Part shown: piece by piece, positions 1 through 8,733 of the stretch | Layout of the letters: every line of letters starts with the position of its first letter | Numbering within the stretch: the stretch's first letter is position 1 | From: an uncultured Clostridia bacterium | GTDB taxonomy: Bacteria > Bacillota > Clostridia > Christensenellales > Borkfalkiaceae | DNA length: 64,000 nucleotides | Assembly: GCA_934271065.1 (NCBI GenBank) | Contig: CAKQQQ010000005.1 | Location: 62,001-126,000, forward strand | Direction of reading: 5' to 3' | The notes under the pieces: model-generated | What the model saw: the letters and a program-made list of their open reading frames with translations, nothing else | What the model was told of the DNA's origin: nothing | Database searches by the model: none | Translations under genes and position numbers: made by a program

Positions 1-1544
1 TTTTTAACTTCTCCGCCCGAAGTCCTTTCGCCTTTAAGATAATCGCGAACCGCGCTTATAGAGTAGATACCCACGTTTTCGACTTTCTTTTCGCGCATTC
101 TTTCGACGGCGGCGTTCATATCGCTCATCGCGTTAAGACCGGAATATTTAACGCTGTCGGTAACGTCGGCAACGTAGCCGTACTTATCGTAAATCTCTTT
201 AAGTCTGCCGTAAACGCTCTTGCCTACGCTCTGGTAATAACAGGTCATTTCGGCAAACAGCATACTCGCGACGACCGCGTCTTTATCGCGCGCGTGCGTG
301 CCGCGAAGGTAGCCGCAACTCTCTTCGAAACCGAATATGAACGTATGCGAGCCGTCGGCTTCGTATTCCTTTATCTTTTCGCCGATAAACTTAAAGCCTA
401 CGGGCGTTTCGACGAGTTCGACGCCGTAATTGTCGCACACGAGCGCGGCAAGCCCCGTAGAAACGAAACTCTTTATAACCACGCCGTTAGTCGGGGTTTT
501 GTTTTCCGCCCTGAGCCGTAACAAAATATAGTCGAGCAGTAATACGCCCGTCTGATTGCCCGTAAGCGCGACGAATTCGCCGTCGTCGTTCCTTACGGCA
601 ACGCCGAGTCTGTCGCAGTCGGGATCGGTGCCGAACACCACGTCGGCTTTTATTTTATCGGCAAGCGCGATGCCCATCTTCAAAGTCTCTTTGAATTCGG
701 GGTTCGGCACTTCCACCGTGGAAAAGTCGGGATCGGGGTTCGTCTGTTCTTCGACGGGCGTAACCCGTATTTTCAGGCGTTTGAGAATCGTGGTTACGGG
801 TACGAAACCGCTGCCGTGAACGGGCGTGTACACGATTTTGATTTTCTTTCCGACTTCTTTTACCGCTTTTTTGGAGAGCGTAAGTTTTACGAGTTCGTCG
901 TAATAACTCTTCTCCGTGCGCTTATCGATGACGGACAGCGCGGCGGGATTGCCGCGTTTTTTAATCTCTTTGACCTGCGTCTCTTTTACCGAGAAATAGT
1001 CGGTTACGGCGGATATGTATTTAACGACTTCGGCGGTGTCTTCCACGCTCATCTGCGCGCCGTCCGCGCCGTATACCTTATAGCCGTTGTATTCTTTGGG
1101 GTTATGGCTTGCCGTTATCATTATTCCGGCGCAACAACCGAGTTTTCTTACCGCGTACGAGAGCATAGGTACGGGGCGCGGTTCGGGATAGACGTAGACC
1201 TTTATATCGTTATACAAAAGCACGCCCGCAGCCGTCCGCGCGAAAAGTTCGCTGTTGCGGCGCGTGTCGTAAGAAATCGCCACGCCTTTCTTCATCGCGG
1301 AATAACCTTTCGCTTTAATAAATTCCGCCAGCCCCTGCGTAGCGCGGCGGACGGTGTAGATATTCATTTTGTTAGTGCCGTAGCCGATAATTCCGCGCAT
1401 ACCCGCCGTGCCGAATTCGAGTTCCGCGCCGAACGCGTACTCTATCGCCTTATCGTCGTCGGATATTTCGCGCAGTTCTTTAACCCCTTCGGGACAAAGA
1501 TACGGGCTGGTAAGCCAATTGTCGTAAACTACCTTATAATCCAT
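1..1544 (-). CDS. pgcA: Phospho-sugar mutase (phosphoglucomutase/phosphomannomutase), C-terminus cut by window edge
   Basis: Interconverts hexose-1-phosphate and hexose-6-phosphate in the cytoplasm. About 514 residues are present; the reading frame leaves the window at base 1, so the C-terminus is missing. An early FGTAGMRG motif (around residue 45) is typical of the alpha-D-phosphohexomutase family, and TASHNPKEYNGYKVY (around residue 140) carries the phosphorylated catalytic serine. FGTDPDCDRLGVA (near 300) is the metal-binding loop and GFEESCGY (near 400) the sugar-binding loop. Full-length family members of this type are about 570-580 residues. The ATG at 1544 begins MDYKVVYDNWL, a normal N-terminus. 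A consensus promoter lies about 110 bases upstream, divergent from ung. Whether glucose or mannose phosphate is preferred cannot be read from sequence. Confidence 0.93.
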   Translation of the reverse strand, partial: MDYKVVYDNWLTSPYLCPEGVKELREISDDDKAIEYAFGAELEFGTAGMRGIIGYGTNKMNIYTVRRATQGLAEFIKAKGYSAMKKGVAISYDTRRNSELFARTAAGVLLYNDIKVYVYPEPRPVPMLSYAVRKLGCCAGIMITASHNPKEYNGYKVYGADGAQMSVEDTAEVVKYISAVTDYFSVKETQVKEIKKRGNPAALSVIDKRTEKSYYDELVKLTLSKKAVKEVGKKIKIVYTPVHGSGFVPVTTILKRLKIRVTPVEEQTNPDPDFSTVEVPNPEFKETLKMGIALADKIKADVVFGTDPDCDRLGVAVRNDDGEFVALTGNQTGVLLLDYILLRLRAENKTPTNGVVIKSFVSTGLAALVCDNYGVELVETPVGFKFIGEKIKEYEADGSHTFIFGFEESCGYLRGTHARDKDAVVASMLFAEMTCYYQSVGKSVYGRLKEIYDKYGYVADVTDSVKYSGLNAMSDMNAAVERMREKKVENVGIYSISAVRDYLKGERTSGGEVK

Positions 1545-1662
1545 CTCGGAAAACCCCCGATCAGCCGCGTTCACGGCGTTAAACCCCGCCGCCCGACCGA
1601 TAAACCGAACGTATCGGCGCGACGAAAATTCCAACGCGTCTTTCGCGGATATTTATACCGTA

Positions 1663-1691
1663 ATTATAACCTTTTTACGCGCGTTTGTCAA
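1663..1691 (-). promoter_or_regulatory. Vegetative promoter of the phospho-sugar mutase gene
   Basis: Read on the minus strand the sequence is TTGACA-N17-TATAAT, a perfect sigma-A-type consensus. It predicts a leader of about 110 bases before the ATG at 1544. It is back to back with the ung promoter. Confidence 0.8.
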
Positions 1692-1730
1692 AAAATATTC
1701 GGCGTTTCGGTTACATTTTCGTTTCTTTCG

Positions 1731-1759
1731 TTTACTTTTGCCGCGATAACTGTTAAAAT
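1731..1759 (+). promoter_or_regulatory. Promoter of ung
   Basis: TTTACT-N17-TAAAAT with a TG dinucleotide just before the -10 (extended -10). An AGGAGA ribosome-binding site follows at 1780-1785, six bases before the ung ATG. Confidence 0.7.
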
Positions 1760-1790
1760 GGTAATATAAGTTGGAGCATAGGAGAAGAAA

Positions 1791-2462
1791 ATGGTAAAGA
1801 TCGGCAACGACTGGGACGAAGTTTTACACGATTTATTCGTCGGTAAAAACTACGCGGCGATACGCGAATTTCTTAAACGGGAATATTCCGAACGAGAAAT
1901 TTATCCGCCTGCGGAAGATATTTTCAACGCGTTCAGGCTGACGGCGTATCACGACGTAAAGGCGGTCATTCTCGGGCAAGACCCGTACCACGAGCCTGAT
2001 CAGGCGCACGGGTTGTGTTTTTCCGTGCCGAGCGGAGTAAAACTTCCGCCGTCGCTCGTGAACGTGTACAAAGAAATCAAAAGCGATCTCGGAATTACCG
2101 AGCCGCAAAACGGAGACCTTACGAAGTGGGGCAAGCAAGGCGTGCTGCTTCTCAACACCACCCTTACCGTGCGCAGGGGCGCGGCGAACTCGCATAAGAA
2201 CTGCGGCTGGACGCAGTTTACCGACGAAGTCATTAAAAAACTCGCCGCAAGGGAAAAACCGATGGCGTTTATTTTATGGGGCGCGAACGCGCGCGGAAAA
2301 AAGGCGTTTATCGACGGAACGAGACATCTCGTTCTCGAAAGCGCGCATCCGAGCCCGTTATCCTGCTATAACGGCTTTTTCGGCAGTAAACCCTTTTCAA
2401 AAACCAACGCATTTCTCGTCGCGCGCGGGCAGTCGCCCATAGACTGGAATCTGAACGATTGA
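1791..2462 (+). CDS. ung: Uracil-DNA glycosylase, family 1
   Basis: Removes uracil from DNA as the first step of base excision repair. The 223-residue length is normal for the family. The catalytic-water motif GQDPYHEPDQAHGLCFSV (around residues 63-80) has the catalytic Asp, and LLLNTTLTVRRG (near 120) and ESAHPSPLS (near 185) form the uracil pocket and the DNA-intercalation loop with its His. The start at 1791 has an AGGAGA site six bases upstream and its own promoter. It is a single-gene unit that ends at a two-way terminator shared with serS. Nothing is unusual in it. Confidence 0.97.
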   Translation: MVKIGNDWDEVLHDLFVGKNYAAIREFLKREYSEREIYPPAEDIFNAFRLTAYHDVKAVILGQDPYHEPDQAHGLCFSVPSGVKLPPSLVNVYKEIKSDLGITEPQNGDLTKWGKQGVLLLNTTLTVRRGAANSHKNCGWTQFTDEVIKKLAAREKPMAFILWGANARGKKAFIDGTRHLVLESAHPSPLSCYNGFFGSKPFSKTNAFLVARGQSPIDWNLND

Positions 2463-2472
2463 CGCTTTTATA

Positions 2473-2531
2473 AAAAAACGACGGGCTTAGCCTAACCCCT
2501 TTCGGGGGCTTAGGCTAAGCCCGTTTTTTAG
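2473..2531. terminator. Bidirectional intrinsic terminator between ung and serS
   Basis: Arms around GGGCTTAGCCTAA pair with TTAGGCTAAGCCC across a short C/G-rich loop. An A-run lies on the left and a T-run on the right, so it can stop transcription from both converging genes. Confidence 0.9.
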
Positions 2532-2539
2532 TCTTCGGA

Positions 2540-3835
2540 TTACAGTTTGCCTTTTTCTATTCTTTCCTGCCCGCCCATAAACGGTCTGAGAACTTCGGGT
2601 ATGGTTATAGAGCCGTCTTCGTTCTGATACTGTTCGATAAGCGCGGGGAACACTCTCGACGTGGCAAGCCCAGATCCGTTAAGCGTATGCACGAACCGCG
2701 TTTTGCCCGTCTCGGAGTCTTTGAAACGAGTGTTGTTTCTGCGCGCCTGATAGTCGTTGGCGTTGGATACGGACGAGACTTCTTTGTAAATGCCCATAGA
2801 CGGAATCCATACTTCTATATCGTACGTTCTCGCCATCGACGCGGAACAGTCCCCCGCAGCGAGTTTGGAAAGTCTGAAATGCAAACCCAGCCCTTCCATT
2901 AAGGCGCACGCCTTGTTTACGAGTTCTTCGAACGCGCGTTTGGAATCGTCCGGATGAGCGTACTGCACCATTTCGACCTTGTTGAACTGATGCCCCCTTA
3001 TCATTCCGCGTTCTTCGGCTCTGTAAGTACCCGCTTCTTTGCGGTAGCAGGGCGTGTACGCAAAATATTTCATAGGAAGTTTCTTTTCGTCGATAATCTC
3101 GCCCGCGTACATATTGACGAGCGCGGTTTCGGCGGTGGGAAGCATAAATTTAGCGCGTTTAAGGTCTCCGTCTTCGCTGTCCACCCAGTAAACTTCGTCG
3201 GCAAATTTGGGGAATTGCCCCGCGCCGTAGCCGCAGTTGTAACCGAGCATATGCGGCGGCAAAATCATTTCGTAACCGTCTTTAAGGTGCGTCGCGACGA
3301 AGTAGTTGAGCAACGCCCATTCGAGCCGCGCGCCGTCGCCGCGGTACAGCCAGTAGCCGTTACCCGACAGTTTAACGCCCCTTTCGTAGTCGATAATGCC
3401 CAAAGACGTGCAAAGATCGACGTGATTTTTGGCTTTGAACGCAAATTCGGGCTTTTCGCCGAAGACTTTTATTACCTGATTGTTTTCCTTTCCGCCGGAA
3501 AGCAAATCGTCGTCGGGCATATTCGGAAGCGCGGCGACGTAGTCGGTTACGCGTTTCTGATATTCGTCTATTTTCGCGTCGCCGGCGGCTATTTCTTCGC
3601 CGATTTTACGCATCCGCGTGAAAATTTCTTCTACGGGCTTGCCTTCCTTTTTGAGTTTGGGAATCTCCGCCGAAACTCTGTTCCTTTCGGCTTTGAGCGT
3701 TTCGATTTCAGACATCAACGCCTTTCTTTCGGCGTCGAGTTTAAGCACTTCGGTAAAGTCCGCGTCGCAACCCTTTTTGGCAAGTCTCTGCTTTACCAGT
3801 TCGGGATTTTCGGTTATAAGTTTAAGGTCGAGCAT
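2540..3835 (-). CDS. serS: Seryl-tRNA synthetase
   Basis: Charges tRNA-Ser with serine (class II synthetase, cytoplasmic homodimer). The 431 residues comprise an N-terminal coiled-coil arm (about 30-105, rich in Lys/Glu) that holds the long variable arm of tRNA-Ser, followed by the class II core. Motif 2 is visible near YRKEAGTYRAEERGMIRGHQF (about 263-283) and motif 3 near NGSGLATSRVFPALIEQYQ (about 390). The start MLDLKLITENPELVKQRL is the usual N-terminus, with an AAGGAG site eight bases upstream. The upstream DNA is too short for a T-box on this strand; a plain promoter lies at 3871-3899. Confidence 0.97.
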   Translation of the reverse strand: MLDLKLITENPELVKQRLAKKGCDADFTEVLKLDAERKALMSEIETLKAERNRVSAEIPKLKKEGKPVEEIFTRMRKIGEEIAAGDAKIDEYQKRVTDYVAALPNMPDDDLLSGGKENNQVIKVFGEKPEFAFKAKNHVDLCTSLGIIDYERGVKLSGNGYWLYRGDGARLEWALLNYFVATHLKDGYEMILPPHMLGYNCGYGAGQFPKFADEVYWVDSEDGDLKRAKFMLPTAETALVNMYAGEIIDEKKLPMKYFAYTPCYRKEAGTYRAEERGMIRGHQFNKVEMVQYAHPDDSKRAFEELVNKACALMEGLGLHFRLSKLAAGDCSASMARTYDIEVWIPSMGIYKEVSSVSNANDYQARRNNTRFKDSETGKTRFVHTLNGSGLATSRVFPALIEQYQNEDGSITIPEVLRPFMGGQERIEKGKL

Positions 3836-3870
3836 AATAATCTCCTTCGTCTGCTCAGATTGTCGTTAAA

Positions 3871-3899
3871 ATTATACACCATAATTCCGTTAAAAGCAA
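3871..3899 (-). promoter_or_regulatory. Promoter of serS
   Basis: TTGCTT-N17-TATAAT on the minus strand, giving a leader of roughly 30 bases with a clear AAGGAG site. Confidence 0.65.
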
Positions 3900-3918
3900 T
3901 TATTTTAAGCGTAAACGG

Positions 3919-3947
3919 TTGCAAATTCACGTTTTATGTGTTAAAAT
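3919..3947 (+). promoter_or_regulatory. Promoter of the T-box-cysE-cysS unit
   Basis: TTGCAA-N17-TAAAAT, placed so that the transcript begins near 3954, just ahead of the T-box stem I. Confidence 0.7.
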
Positions 3948-3953
3948 TCATAT

Positions 3954-4222
3954 CGTAAAAGAGAAATCTACGGCGGAAAAGAGTAACGTAAAACGCGCGG
4001 CAAGAGAAAAGGCGGTCGGTGCAAGCCTGAACGGGTTTTACGCGAAGGTGCGTTCCGCTCCGCGCGCGCGTTTCGCGTTCGGCGGTAAGACGGGTTAACA
4101 GCCTGCGCCAACCTGCGTAAAAGGTAAAATAAGGGGGCTTGCCCCGAAAGAAAAGTGGAACAGCGTTAGTCGACGCCTTTTCTCATAGCGGCGTTATGAG
4201 AAAAGGCGTTTATTTTCGTTTT
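3954..4222 (+). ncRNA. T-box riboswitch (cysteine specifier) controlling cysE-cysS
   Basis: A leader RNA that senses uncharged tRNA-Cys and then lets transcription continue into cysE and cysS. Stem I can be drawn: CGTAAAAC (about 3987-3994) pairs with GTTTTACG (about 4035-4042), and GGCGGA pairs with TCCGCT. In the specifier loop the triplet TGC at 4049-4051, followed by a purine, reads as a Cys codon. The T-box core GTGGAACAGCG lies at 4155-4165; the variable base of UGGN is A, which fits the U73 discriminator of tRNA-Cys. It is followed by a strong terminator (about 4170-4215), ACGCCTTTTCTCATA with its exact complement, then T-rich DNA. The cysteine assignment is inferred from specifier, discriminator and downstream genes together. 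Confidence 0.88.
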
Positions 4223-4233
4223 TATAGAATATT

Positions 4234-4896
4234 ATGTTTTTCAAAAGACTCAGAGAAGATATAAATTTTGCAAAAAAGAGCGATCCGGCGGCGCGCTCCA
4301 AATTCGAAGTGTGGCTTACCTATTCGGGAGTACACGCGCTGTCGCGGCACAGGGCGGCGCACTTCTTTTACCGTATCGGGCTTAAACTGCTTGCGCGGAT
4401 AATCAGCCAGAACACCAAGTTTTTGACGGGGATAGAAATCCACCCCGCCGCGAAAATCGCTTCGGGCGTGTTTATCGACCACGGCGCGGGCGTAGTGATA
4501 GGCGAAACGGCGGAAATCGAAAAAGGCGTAATAATCTATCAGGGCGTAACGCTCGGCGGCACGGGCAAGGACTGCGGCAAACGCCGCCACCCCGTCGTTA
4601 AACAAGGCGCGATAATCTCGTGCGGGGCGAAAGTGTTAGGCGGCATAACCGTAGGCGAAAACGCCAAGATCGGCGCGGGAAGCGTGGTTCTGAAAGACGT
4701 TCCGCCAAACGCCACGGTAGTAGGCGTACCCGGCCGCGTGGTCAGAATCAACGGCGAACGGGTTGACGACGAAAAGGATCAATGCCGCGACGTTATATTG
4801 GAAGAAATATGCGCGCTCCGCGCGCGGACGGACGAACTCGAAACGCGTCTGAACGCCCTGCTCGACGCCGGACAAAATAATGCGAATGAAAAATAG
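4234..4896 (+). CDS. cysE: Serine O-acetyltransferase
   Basis: Makes O-acetylserine from serine and acetyl-CoA, the precursor for cysteine. 220 residues: an alpha-helical N-terminal part (1-75) and a left-handed beta-helix of hexapeptide repeats (about 75-190). The active-site region shows GVFIDHGAGVVIGETAEI and a long stretch around YQGVTLGGTGKD, typical of the family, and GVPGRVVR closes the helix. The start at 4234 gives MFFKRLREDINFAKKSDPAARS, a normal N-terminus; no clear Shine-Dalgarno site is visible. It lies directly downstream of the cysteine T-box and 30 bases before cysS, so enzyme and synthetase are made together when cysteine is short. A cysK gene lies apart at 56843. Confidence 0.95.
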   Translation: MFFKRLREDINFAKKSDPAARSKFEVWLTYSGVHALSRHRAAHFFYRIGLKLLARIISQNTKFLTGIEIHPAAKIASGVFIDHGAGVVIGETAEIEKGVIIYQGVTLGGTGKDCGKRRHPVVKQGAIISCGAKVLGGITVGENAKIGAGSVVLKDVPPNATVVGVPGRVVRINGERVDDEKDQCRDVILEEICALRARTDELETRLNALLDAGQNNANEK

Positions 4897-4926
4897 AAAA
4901 ACCGACGATATTATAAAGGTTCTGTT

Positions 4927-6318
4927 ATGAAAATTTACAACACTCTTTCAGGTCAAAAAGAAGAATTTATCCCCTTACACGGCAATAAAGTGAATATGTA
5001 CGCCTGCGGAATAACCGTTTCGGGCGAAGCGCATATAGGTCACGTCTATCAGGCGCTCATTTACGATATTATCCGTAAATTCCTTATAAAAAAGGGCTAC
5101 GACGTAACCTACGCGCGCAACTACACCGACGTTGACGACAAGATTATAGCAAAGTCAAAAGAGACGGGTATTCCCGCGGACGCTTACGCGAATATGATGA
5201 TTAAAAAAATCGATAAGGTTATGCGCGAAATGAATATCGACGACCCGGATATATGGCTTAAAGCGACCTGCAATATCGATACCGTAATAGACTTCGTGTC
5301 GGCGTTGATAGAAAAAGGACACGCCTACCCGACGAAAAAAGGCGACGTGTATTTTTCGGTGGCGTCATTCCCCGCCTACGGCAGACTTTCGCACAGAAAT
5401 CTCGAAGACGCGCTCAACGGCGTGAGAATAGAAAACGACGAAGACAAACGCGATCCGCTCGACTTCGCGCTCTGGAAGTCCGCCAAAGAAGGCGAAATCT
5501 GCTGGGATTCGCCCTGGGGAAAGGGCAGACCGGGCTGGCATATAGAATGTTCGGCGATGAACAAAAAGGCGTTCGGAGACCAGATAGATATTCACGGCGG
5601 CGGCAGAGACCTTATATTCCCCCATCACGAGAACGAAATAGCGCAAAGCGAAGCGTTGACGGGCAAACAGTTCGTCAAATACTGGGTGCATAACGGGCTT
5701 ATCAAAGTGAACGGGCAGAAGATGAGCAAATCGCTCGGCAATTCGCTGCTGATGAGCGACCTGCTTAAAGAATATTCCGACGAAGCGATTAAATTCGCCC
5801 TGCTTTCAAGCAACTACCGCAACGACATAAACGTTACGCCCGAACTCTTCCCCGACGCCGAAAAGCATATTTACGAGTTTTACAAAGTCTACGCCGAAGC
5901 CGAAAACGCGGACGTGAAAATTCAGGGCGAATACCCCGAAATCGACGAGAAATTCGATCGCGCGATGTCCGACGACTTTAACGCCGCGCTTGCGATATCC
6001 GACTTATACGGCTACTTTAAGACTATTAAACGGCTTATCGCGGAAAAAGACGATAAGGCGGGCGCGATGCTTGCGCAAATTAAAAAGACGTACTCGCTTT
6101 TAGGGCTGTTCTTAAAAAATCCCGCCGAATACGTCAAGGGTTACGAAAGCAAACACAGCGAACCCGTACCGAAAACCATACTCGATCTCGCCGGCGAAAT
6201 GCAAACCGCGCGGCTAAACAAAGACTACGCCCGCGCCGACGCGCTCCGCGCGCAGATTCTCAACTCCGGCTATACCGTAATGATATCCAAAGACGGCGTT
6301 TCGGTTAAAAAAAATTAA
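4927..6318 (+). CDS. cysS: Cysteinyl-tRNA synthetase
   Basis: Charges tRNA-Cys (class I synthetase). 463 residues, normal length. The HIGH-type signature is HIGH in GEAHIGHVYQA (near residue 36) and the KMSKS loop is GQKMSKSLGNS (near 262). Zinc ligands are expected at Cys27, at the Cys of WHIECSAM and at the His/Glu of HHENEIAQSE. The C-terminal anticodon-binding domain (about 390-463) is recognisable. AAAGG lies 8-12 bases before the ATG. It is the second gene of the T-box-controlled cysE-cysS unit and is followed by a strong two-way terminator. Confidence 0.97.
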   Translation: MKIYNTLSGQKEEFIPLHGNKVNMYACGITVSGEAHIGHVYQALIYDIIRKFLIKKGYDVTYARNYTDVDDKIIAKSKETGIPADAYANMMIKKIDKVMREMNIDDPDIWLKATCNIDTVIDFVSALIEKGHAYPTKKGDVYFSVASFPAYGRLSHRNLEDALNGVRIENDEDKRDPLDFALWKSAKEGEICWDSPWGKGRPGWHIECSAMNKKAFGDQIDIHGGGRDLIFPHHENEIAQSEALTGKQFVKYWVHNGLIKVNGQKMSKSLGNSLLMSDLLKEYSDEAIKFALLSSNYRNDINVTPELFPDAEKHIYEFYKVYAEAENADVKIQGEYPEIDEKFDRAMSDDFNAALAISDLYGYFKTIKRLIAEKDDKAGAMLAQIKKTYSLLGLFLKNPAEYVKGYESKHSEPVPKTILDLAGEMQTARLNKDYARADALRAQILNSGYTVMISKDGVSVKKN

Positions 6319-6411
6319 CCCGCAAAACCGACTTGCCCCAAATTTTCTACCTGCATAAAGCAAACCGATTAACTTGCAAAAAGCGAACCGCCGACGGTTT
6401 TACCCGACGCG

Positions 6412-6453
6412 AAAAGCGGCTGTCGTACTTCTCGTACGACAGCCGCTTTTATT
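6412..6453. terminator. Bidirectional terminator between cysS and metK
   Basis: Perfect 17-bp arms (AAAAGCGGCTGTCGTAC and its complement) with a five-base loop, A-run on the left and T-run on the right. Confidence 0.9.
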
Positions 6454-6493
6454 ATTTTCGTATTATTCTCGTCCGCCGCCGCGCAAAACCGCG

Positions 6494-7669
6494 TCAGGCG
6501 TTTTCAAGATATTTTTTAAGGTCATCTACCCTGTCGAGCCTTTCCCACGGAAATTCCGATCTGCCGAAATGCCCGTAAGCCGCGGTCGCTTCGTAGATAG
6601 GTCTGCGTAAATCGAGCGTTTTGATAATCGAATACGGACGCATATCGAATTCCTTGGCGACTATATCGGCTATCTTTTCGTCGGGAAGTTTGCCCGTGCC
6701 TTTGGTGTTGATAAACAGCGATACGGGGCGCGCCACGCCTATCGCGTAAGCGACTTCGAGCGTACATTCGTCCGCAAGCCCCGCCGCGACTACGTTTTTG
6801 CAGATATATCTCGCGAAATACGCCGCGCTTCTGTCGACTTTGGTCGGATCTTTGCCCGAGAACGCGCCGCCGCCGTGCGAGCAACTGCCGCCGTAGGTAT
6901 CAACGATGATTTTTCTGCCCGTAAGACCGCTGTCGCCGTGCGGACCGCCTATCTCGAATCTGCCCGTCGGATTGATATATATTTTAGTGTTTTCGTCCAT
7001 AAGTTCGGCGGGCAGAACGGCGCGTATAACGCGTTCTTCTATATCTTTGCGCAGACGTTCGGTCGTTACCCGTTCGCTGTGCTGGCTGGATACCACCACC
7101 GCTTCTATTCTCTTTACCTTGCCGTCTTCGTACTCAACCGTAACCTGACTTTTGCCGTCGGGGCGGAGATAGTCGAGTTCGCCGTTCTTTCTCACTTCCG
7201 TAAGCCTGCGCGCGAGTTTATGCGCCAAGGTAATGGGCAACGGCATATATTCGGGCGTTTCGTTGGTCGCGTAGCCGAACATCATACCCTGATCGCCCGC
7301 GCCGAATCTGTCGGCTTCGTCGCCCGTGCTGCGGTGTTCCATCGAGTCGTTTACGCCCATCGCTATATCCGCGCTCTGCTCGTGTATAGACGTAAGCACG
7401 GCGCAGGTGTCGCAGTCGAACCCGTATTTGGCGCGGTCGTAGCCTATGCGCCTGATGGTGTTACGCGCAATCGACTGCACGTCGACGTAACAGTCCGTGG
7501 TTATCTCGCCCATGACGAGAACTAACCCTGTGGTAGCGGAAGTTTCGCACGCAACCCTTGCGTAAGGGTCTTGCGCCAGAATGGCGTCGAGTACGGCGTC
7601 GGAAATCTGATCGCAGATCTTGTCCGGATGCCCTTCGGTTACGCTTTCGCTGGTAAAAAATTTGTTCAT
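6494..7669 (-). CDS. metK: S-adenosylmethionine synthetase
   Basis: Forms S-adenosylmethionine from methionine and ATP. 391 residues, standard length. Family signatures are visible: [23 protein letters not shown] at the N-terminus (His and Asp of the ATP site), [12 protein letters not shown] (about 115-126) and [16 protein letters not shown] (about 258-273), the phosphate-binding loop with catalytic Lys and Asp. It is a single-gene unit between its own perfect-consensus promoter and a two-way terminator. The upstream region is about 50 bases of leader with no room for a SAM riboswitch, unlike many Firmicutes metK genes. Confidence 0.97.
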   Translation of the reverse strand: MNKFFTSESVTEGHPDKICDQISDAVLDAILAQDPYARVACETSATTGLVLVMGEITTDCYVDVQSIARNTIRRIGYDRAKYGFDCDTCAVLTSIHEQSADIAMGVNDSMEHRSTGDEADRFGAGDQGMMFGYATNETPEYMPLPITLAHKLARRLTEVRKNGELDYLRPDGKSQVTVEYEDGKVKRIEAVVVSSQHSERVTTERLRKDIEERVIRAVLPAELMDENTKIYINPTGRFEIGGPHGDSGLTGRKIIVDTYGGSCSHGGGAFSGKDPTKVDRSAAYFARYICKNVVAAGLADECTLEVAYAIGVARPVSLFINTKGTGKLPDEKIADIVAKEFDMRPYSIIKTLDLRRPIYEATAAYGHFGRSEFPWERLDRVDDLKKYLENA

Positions 7670-7719
7670 AAAAAATCCTTTTCGCGCGGAAAAGATTTGT
7701 GGTCGCCCCGCGCGAGCAT

Positions 7720-7748
7720 ATTATACAACAATAAAAAACGATTGTCAA
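7720..7748 (-). promoter_or_regulatory. Promoter of metK
   Basis: Perfect TTGACA-N17-TATAAT on the minus strand. Its -35 box overlaps the -35 box of the divergent radical SAM gene promoter. Confidence 0.85.
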
Positions 7749-7770
7749 TTGCGCGCGGTTATGTTAAAAT
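7742..7770 (+). promoter_or_regulatory. Promoter of the radical SAM gene, overlapping the metK promoter
   Basis: TTGTCA-N17-TAAAAT. The expected transcription start, seven bases after the -10, is base 7777, which is the A of the ATG, so a leaderless message is predicted. Confidence 0.6.
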
Positions 7771-7776
7771 GAGTTT

Positions 7777-8643
7777 ATGTTAAATAATTGCACGCTTTGC
7801 CCCGCGGCTTGCGGCGCGGACAGAAATTCCGTAGTCGGCAGATGCGGCGAAAAAAATCAGATGCGTATAGCCAAATACTATCTGCATAAATACGAAGAAC
7901 CCGTGCTTACGGGCAGGAAAGGCTCGGGTACGATATTCTTTTGCGGCTGTTCGCTTAAATGCGCGTTCTGCCAGAATTACGCGCTGTCGCGTTCGGAAAC
8001 GGGCAAGGAGATAACGCCCGAAGAACTTGCGGATATTTTCCGCGAACTCGAAGCCGACGGCGCGGCGAATATAAATCTCGTAACCCCCACGCACTTCGCG
8101 CCGCTTATCGCAAAGGCGTATAATATCTATCGCCCGAAAATACCCACGGTATACAACACCCATTCGTACGAGACGATCGAAACGCTTAAAATTCTCGAAG
8201 AATTCGTGGACGTGTATCTGCCCGACCTTAAATTCTTCTCGCCCGATATTTCCGAGCGGTATACCGGCAGGCGGGATTACTTCGACGCGGCAAGCAAGGC
8301 GATAAAGTATATGTTCGACGCCAAAAAAACGACTTTCGACGAAAACGGGAATATGCTGTCGGGCGTGATAGTCAGGCATATGATTATTCCGCTCTGCGTG
8401 GAAGACAGCAAAAAAATAACGCGCTGGTTTGCGGAAAACGCAAAAAACGGAGCGTACTTTTCGCTGATGGCGCAGTACACTCCGTTCGGAAACACGGATA
8501 AATTCCCCGAACTTAAACGCCCGTTGACCGCGCGCGAGTACGAGCGCGTCTACGAAGAACTGTTGTCGTCGGGGATAACCGATTATTTTTTGCAGGAACT
8601 CGGCTCTGCAAGCGAGAGTTTCATTCCCGAATGGGATTTCTGA
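7777..8643 (+). CDS. Radical SAM protein of the pyruvate formate-lyase activase-like (PflX/COG1313) type
   Basis: A predicted iron-sulfur enzyme that cleaves S-adenosylmethionine to start radical chemistry; its target is unknown. 288 residues. The CxxxCxxC cluster motif is CSLKCAFC (about residues 57-64) and comes after an N-terminal CTLCPAACG segment, which is typical of this PflA-related family and argues that the ATG at 7777 is the true start. The segment TVYNTHSYETIETLK (about 127) matches the barrel fold. It is divergent from metK, whose product is its co-substrate; the two promoters share a -35 region. No glycyl-radical enzyme is seen nearby. No ribosome-binding site precedes the start. 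Confidence 0.85.
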   Translation: MLNNCTLCPAACGADRNSVVGRCGEKNQMRIAKYYLHKYEEPVLTGRKGSGTIFFCGCSLKCAFCQNYALSRSETGKEITPEELADIFRELEADGAANINLVTPTHFAPLIAKAYNIYRPKIPTVYNTHSYETIETLKILEEFVDVYLPDLKFFSPDISERYTGRRDYFDAASKAIKYMFDAKKTTFDENGNMLSGVIVRHMIIPLCVEDSKKITRWFAENAKNGAYFSLMAQYTPFGNTDKFPELKRPLTAREYERVYEELLSSGITDYFLQELGSASESFIPEWDF

Positions 8644-8689
8644 TTAAAATGGCGATAACCCGTAAAAACACCGATATTTTCGGGCGGTA

Positions 8690-8726
8690 AAAAAAGCGGC
8701 GGAGAAAGAAATTCTTTCTCCGCCGC
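8690..8726 (-). terminator. Terminator of the small P-loop gene
   Basis: GCGGCGGAGAAAGA pairs with its complement; on the minus strand it is followed by seven T bases. Confidence 0.85.
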
Positions 8727-8733
8727 GTCGCCG

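Noticed and set aside
816..1769. Long plus-strand open frame opposite the phospho-sugar mutase
   Set aside because: It is the antisense shadow of a well-supported gene; such long shadows are common here because CG-rich codons leave few stops.
7670..7720. SAM riboswitch ahead of metK
   Set aside because: The leader from the consensus promoter is about 45 bases, far too short for any SAM riboswitch class.
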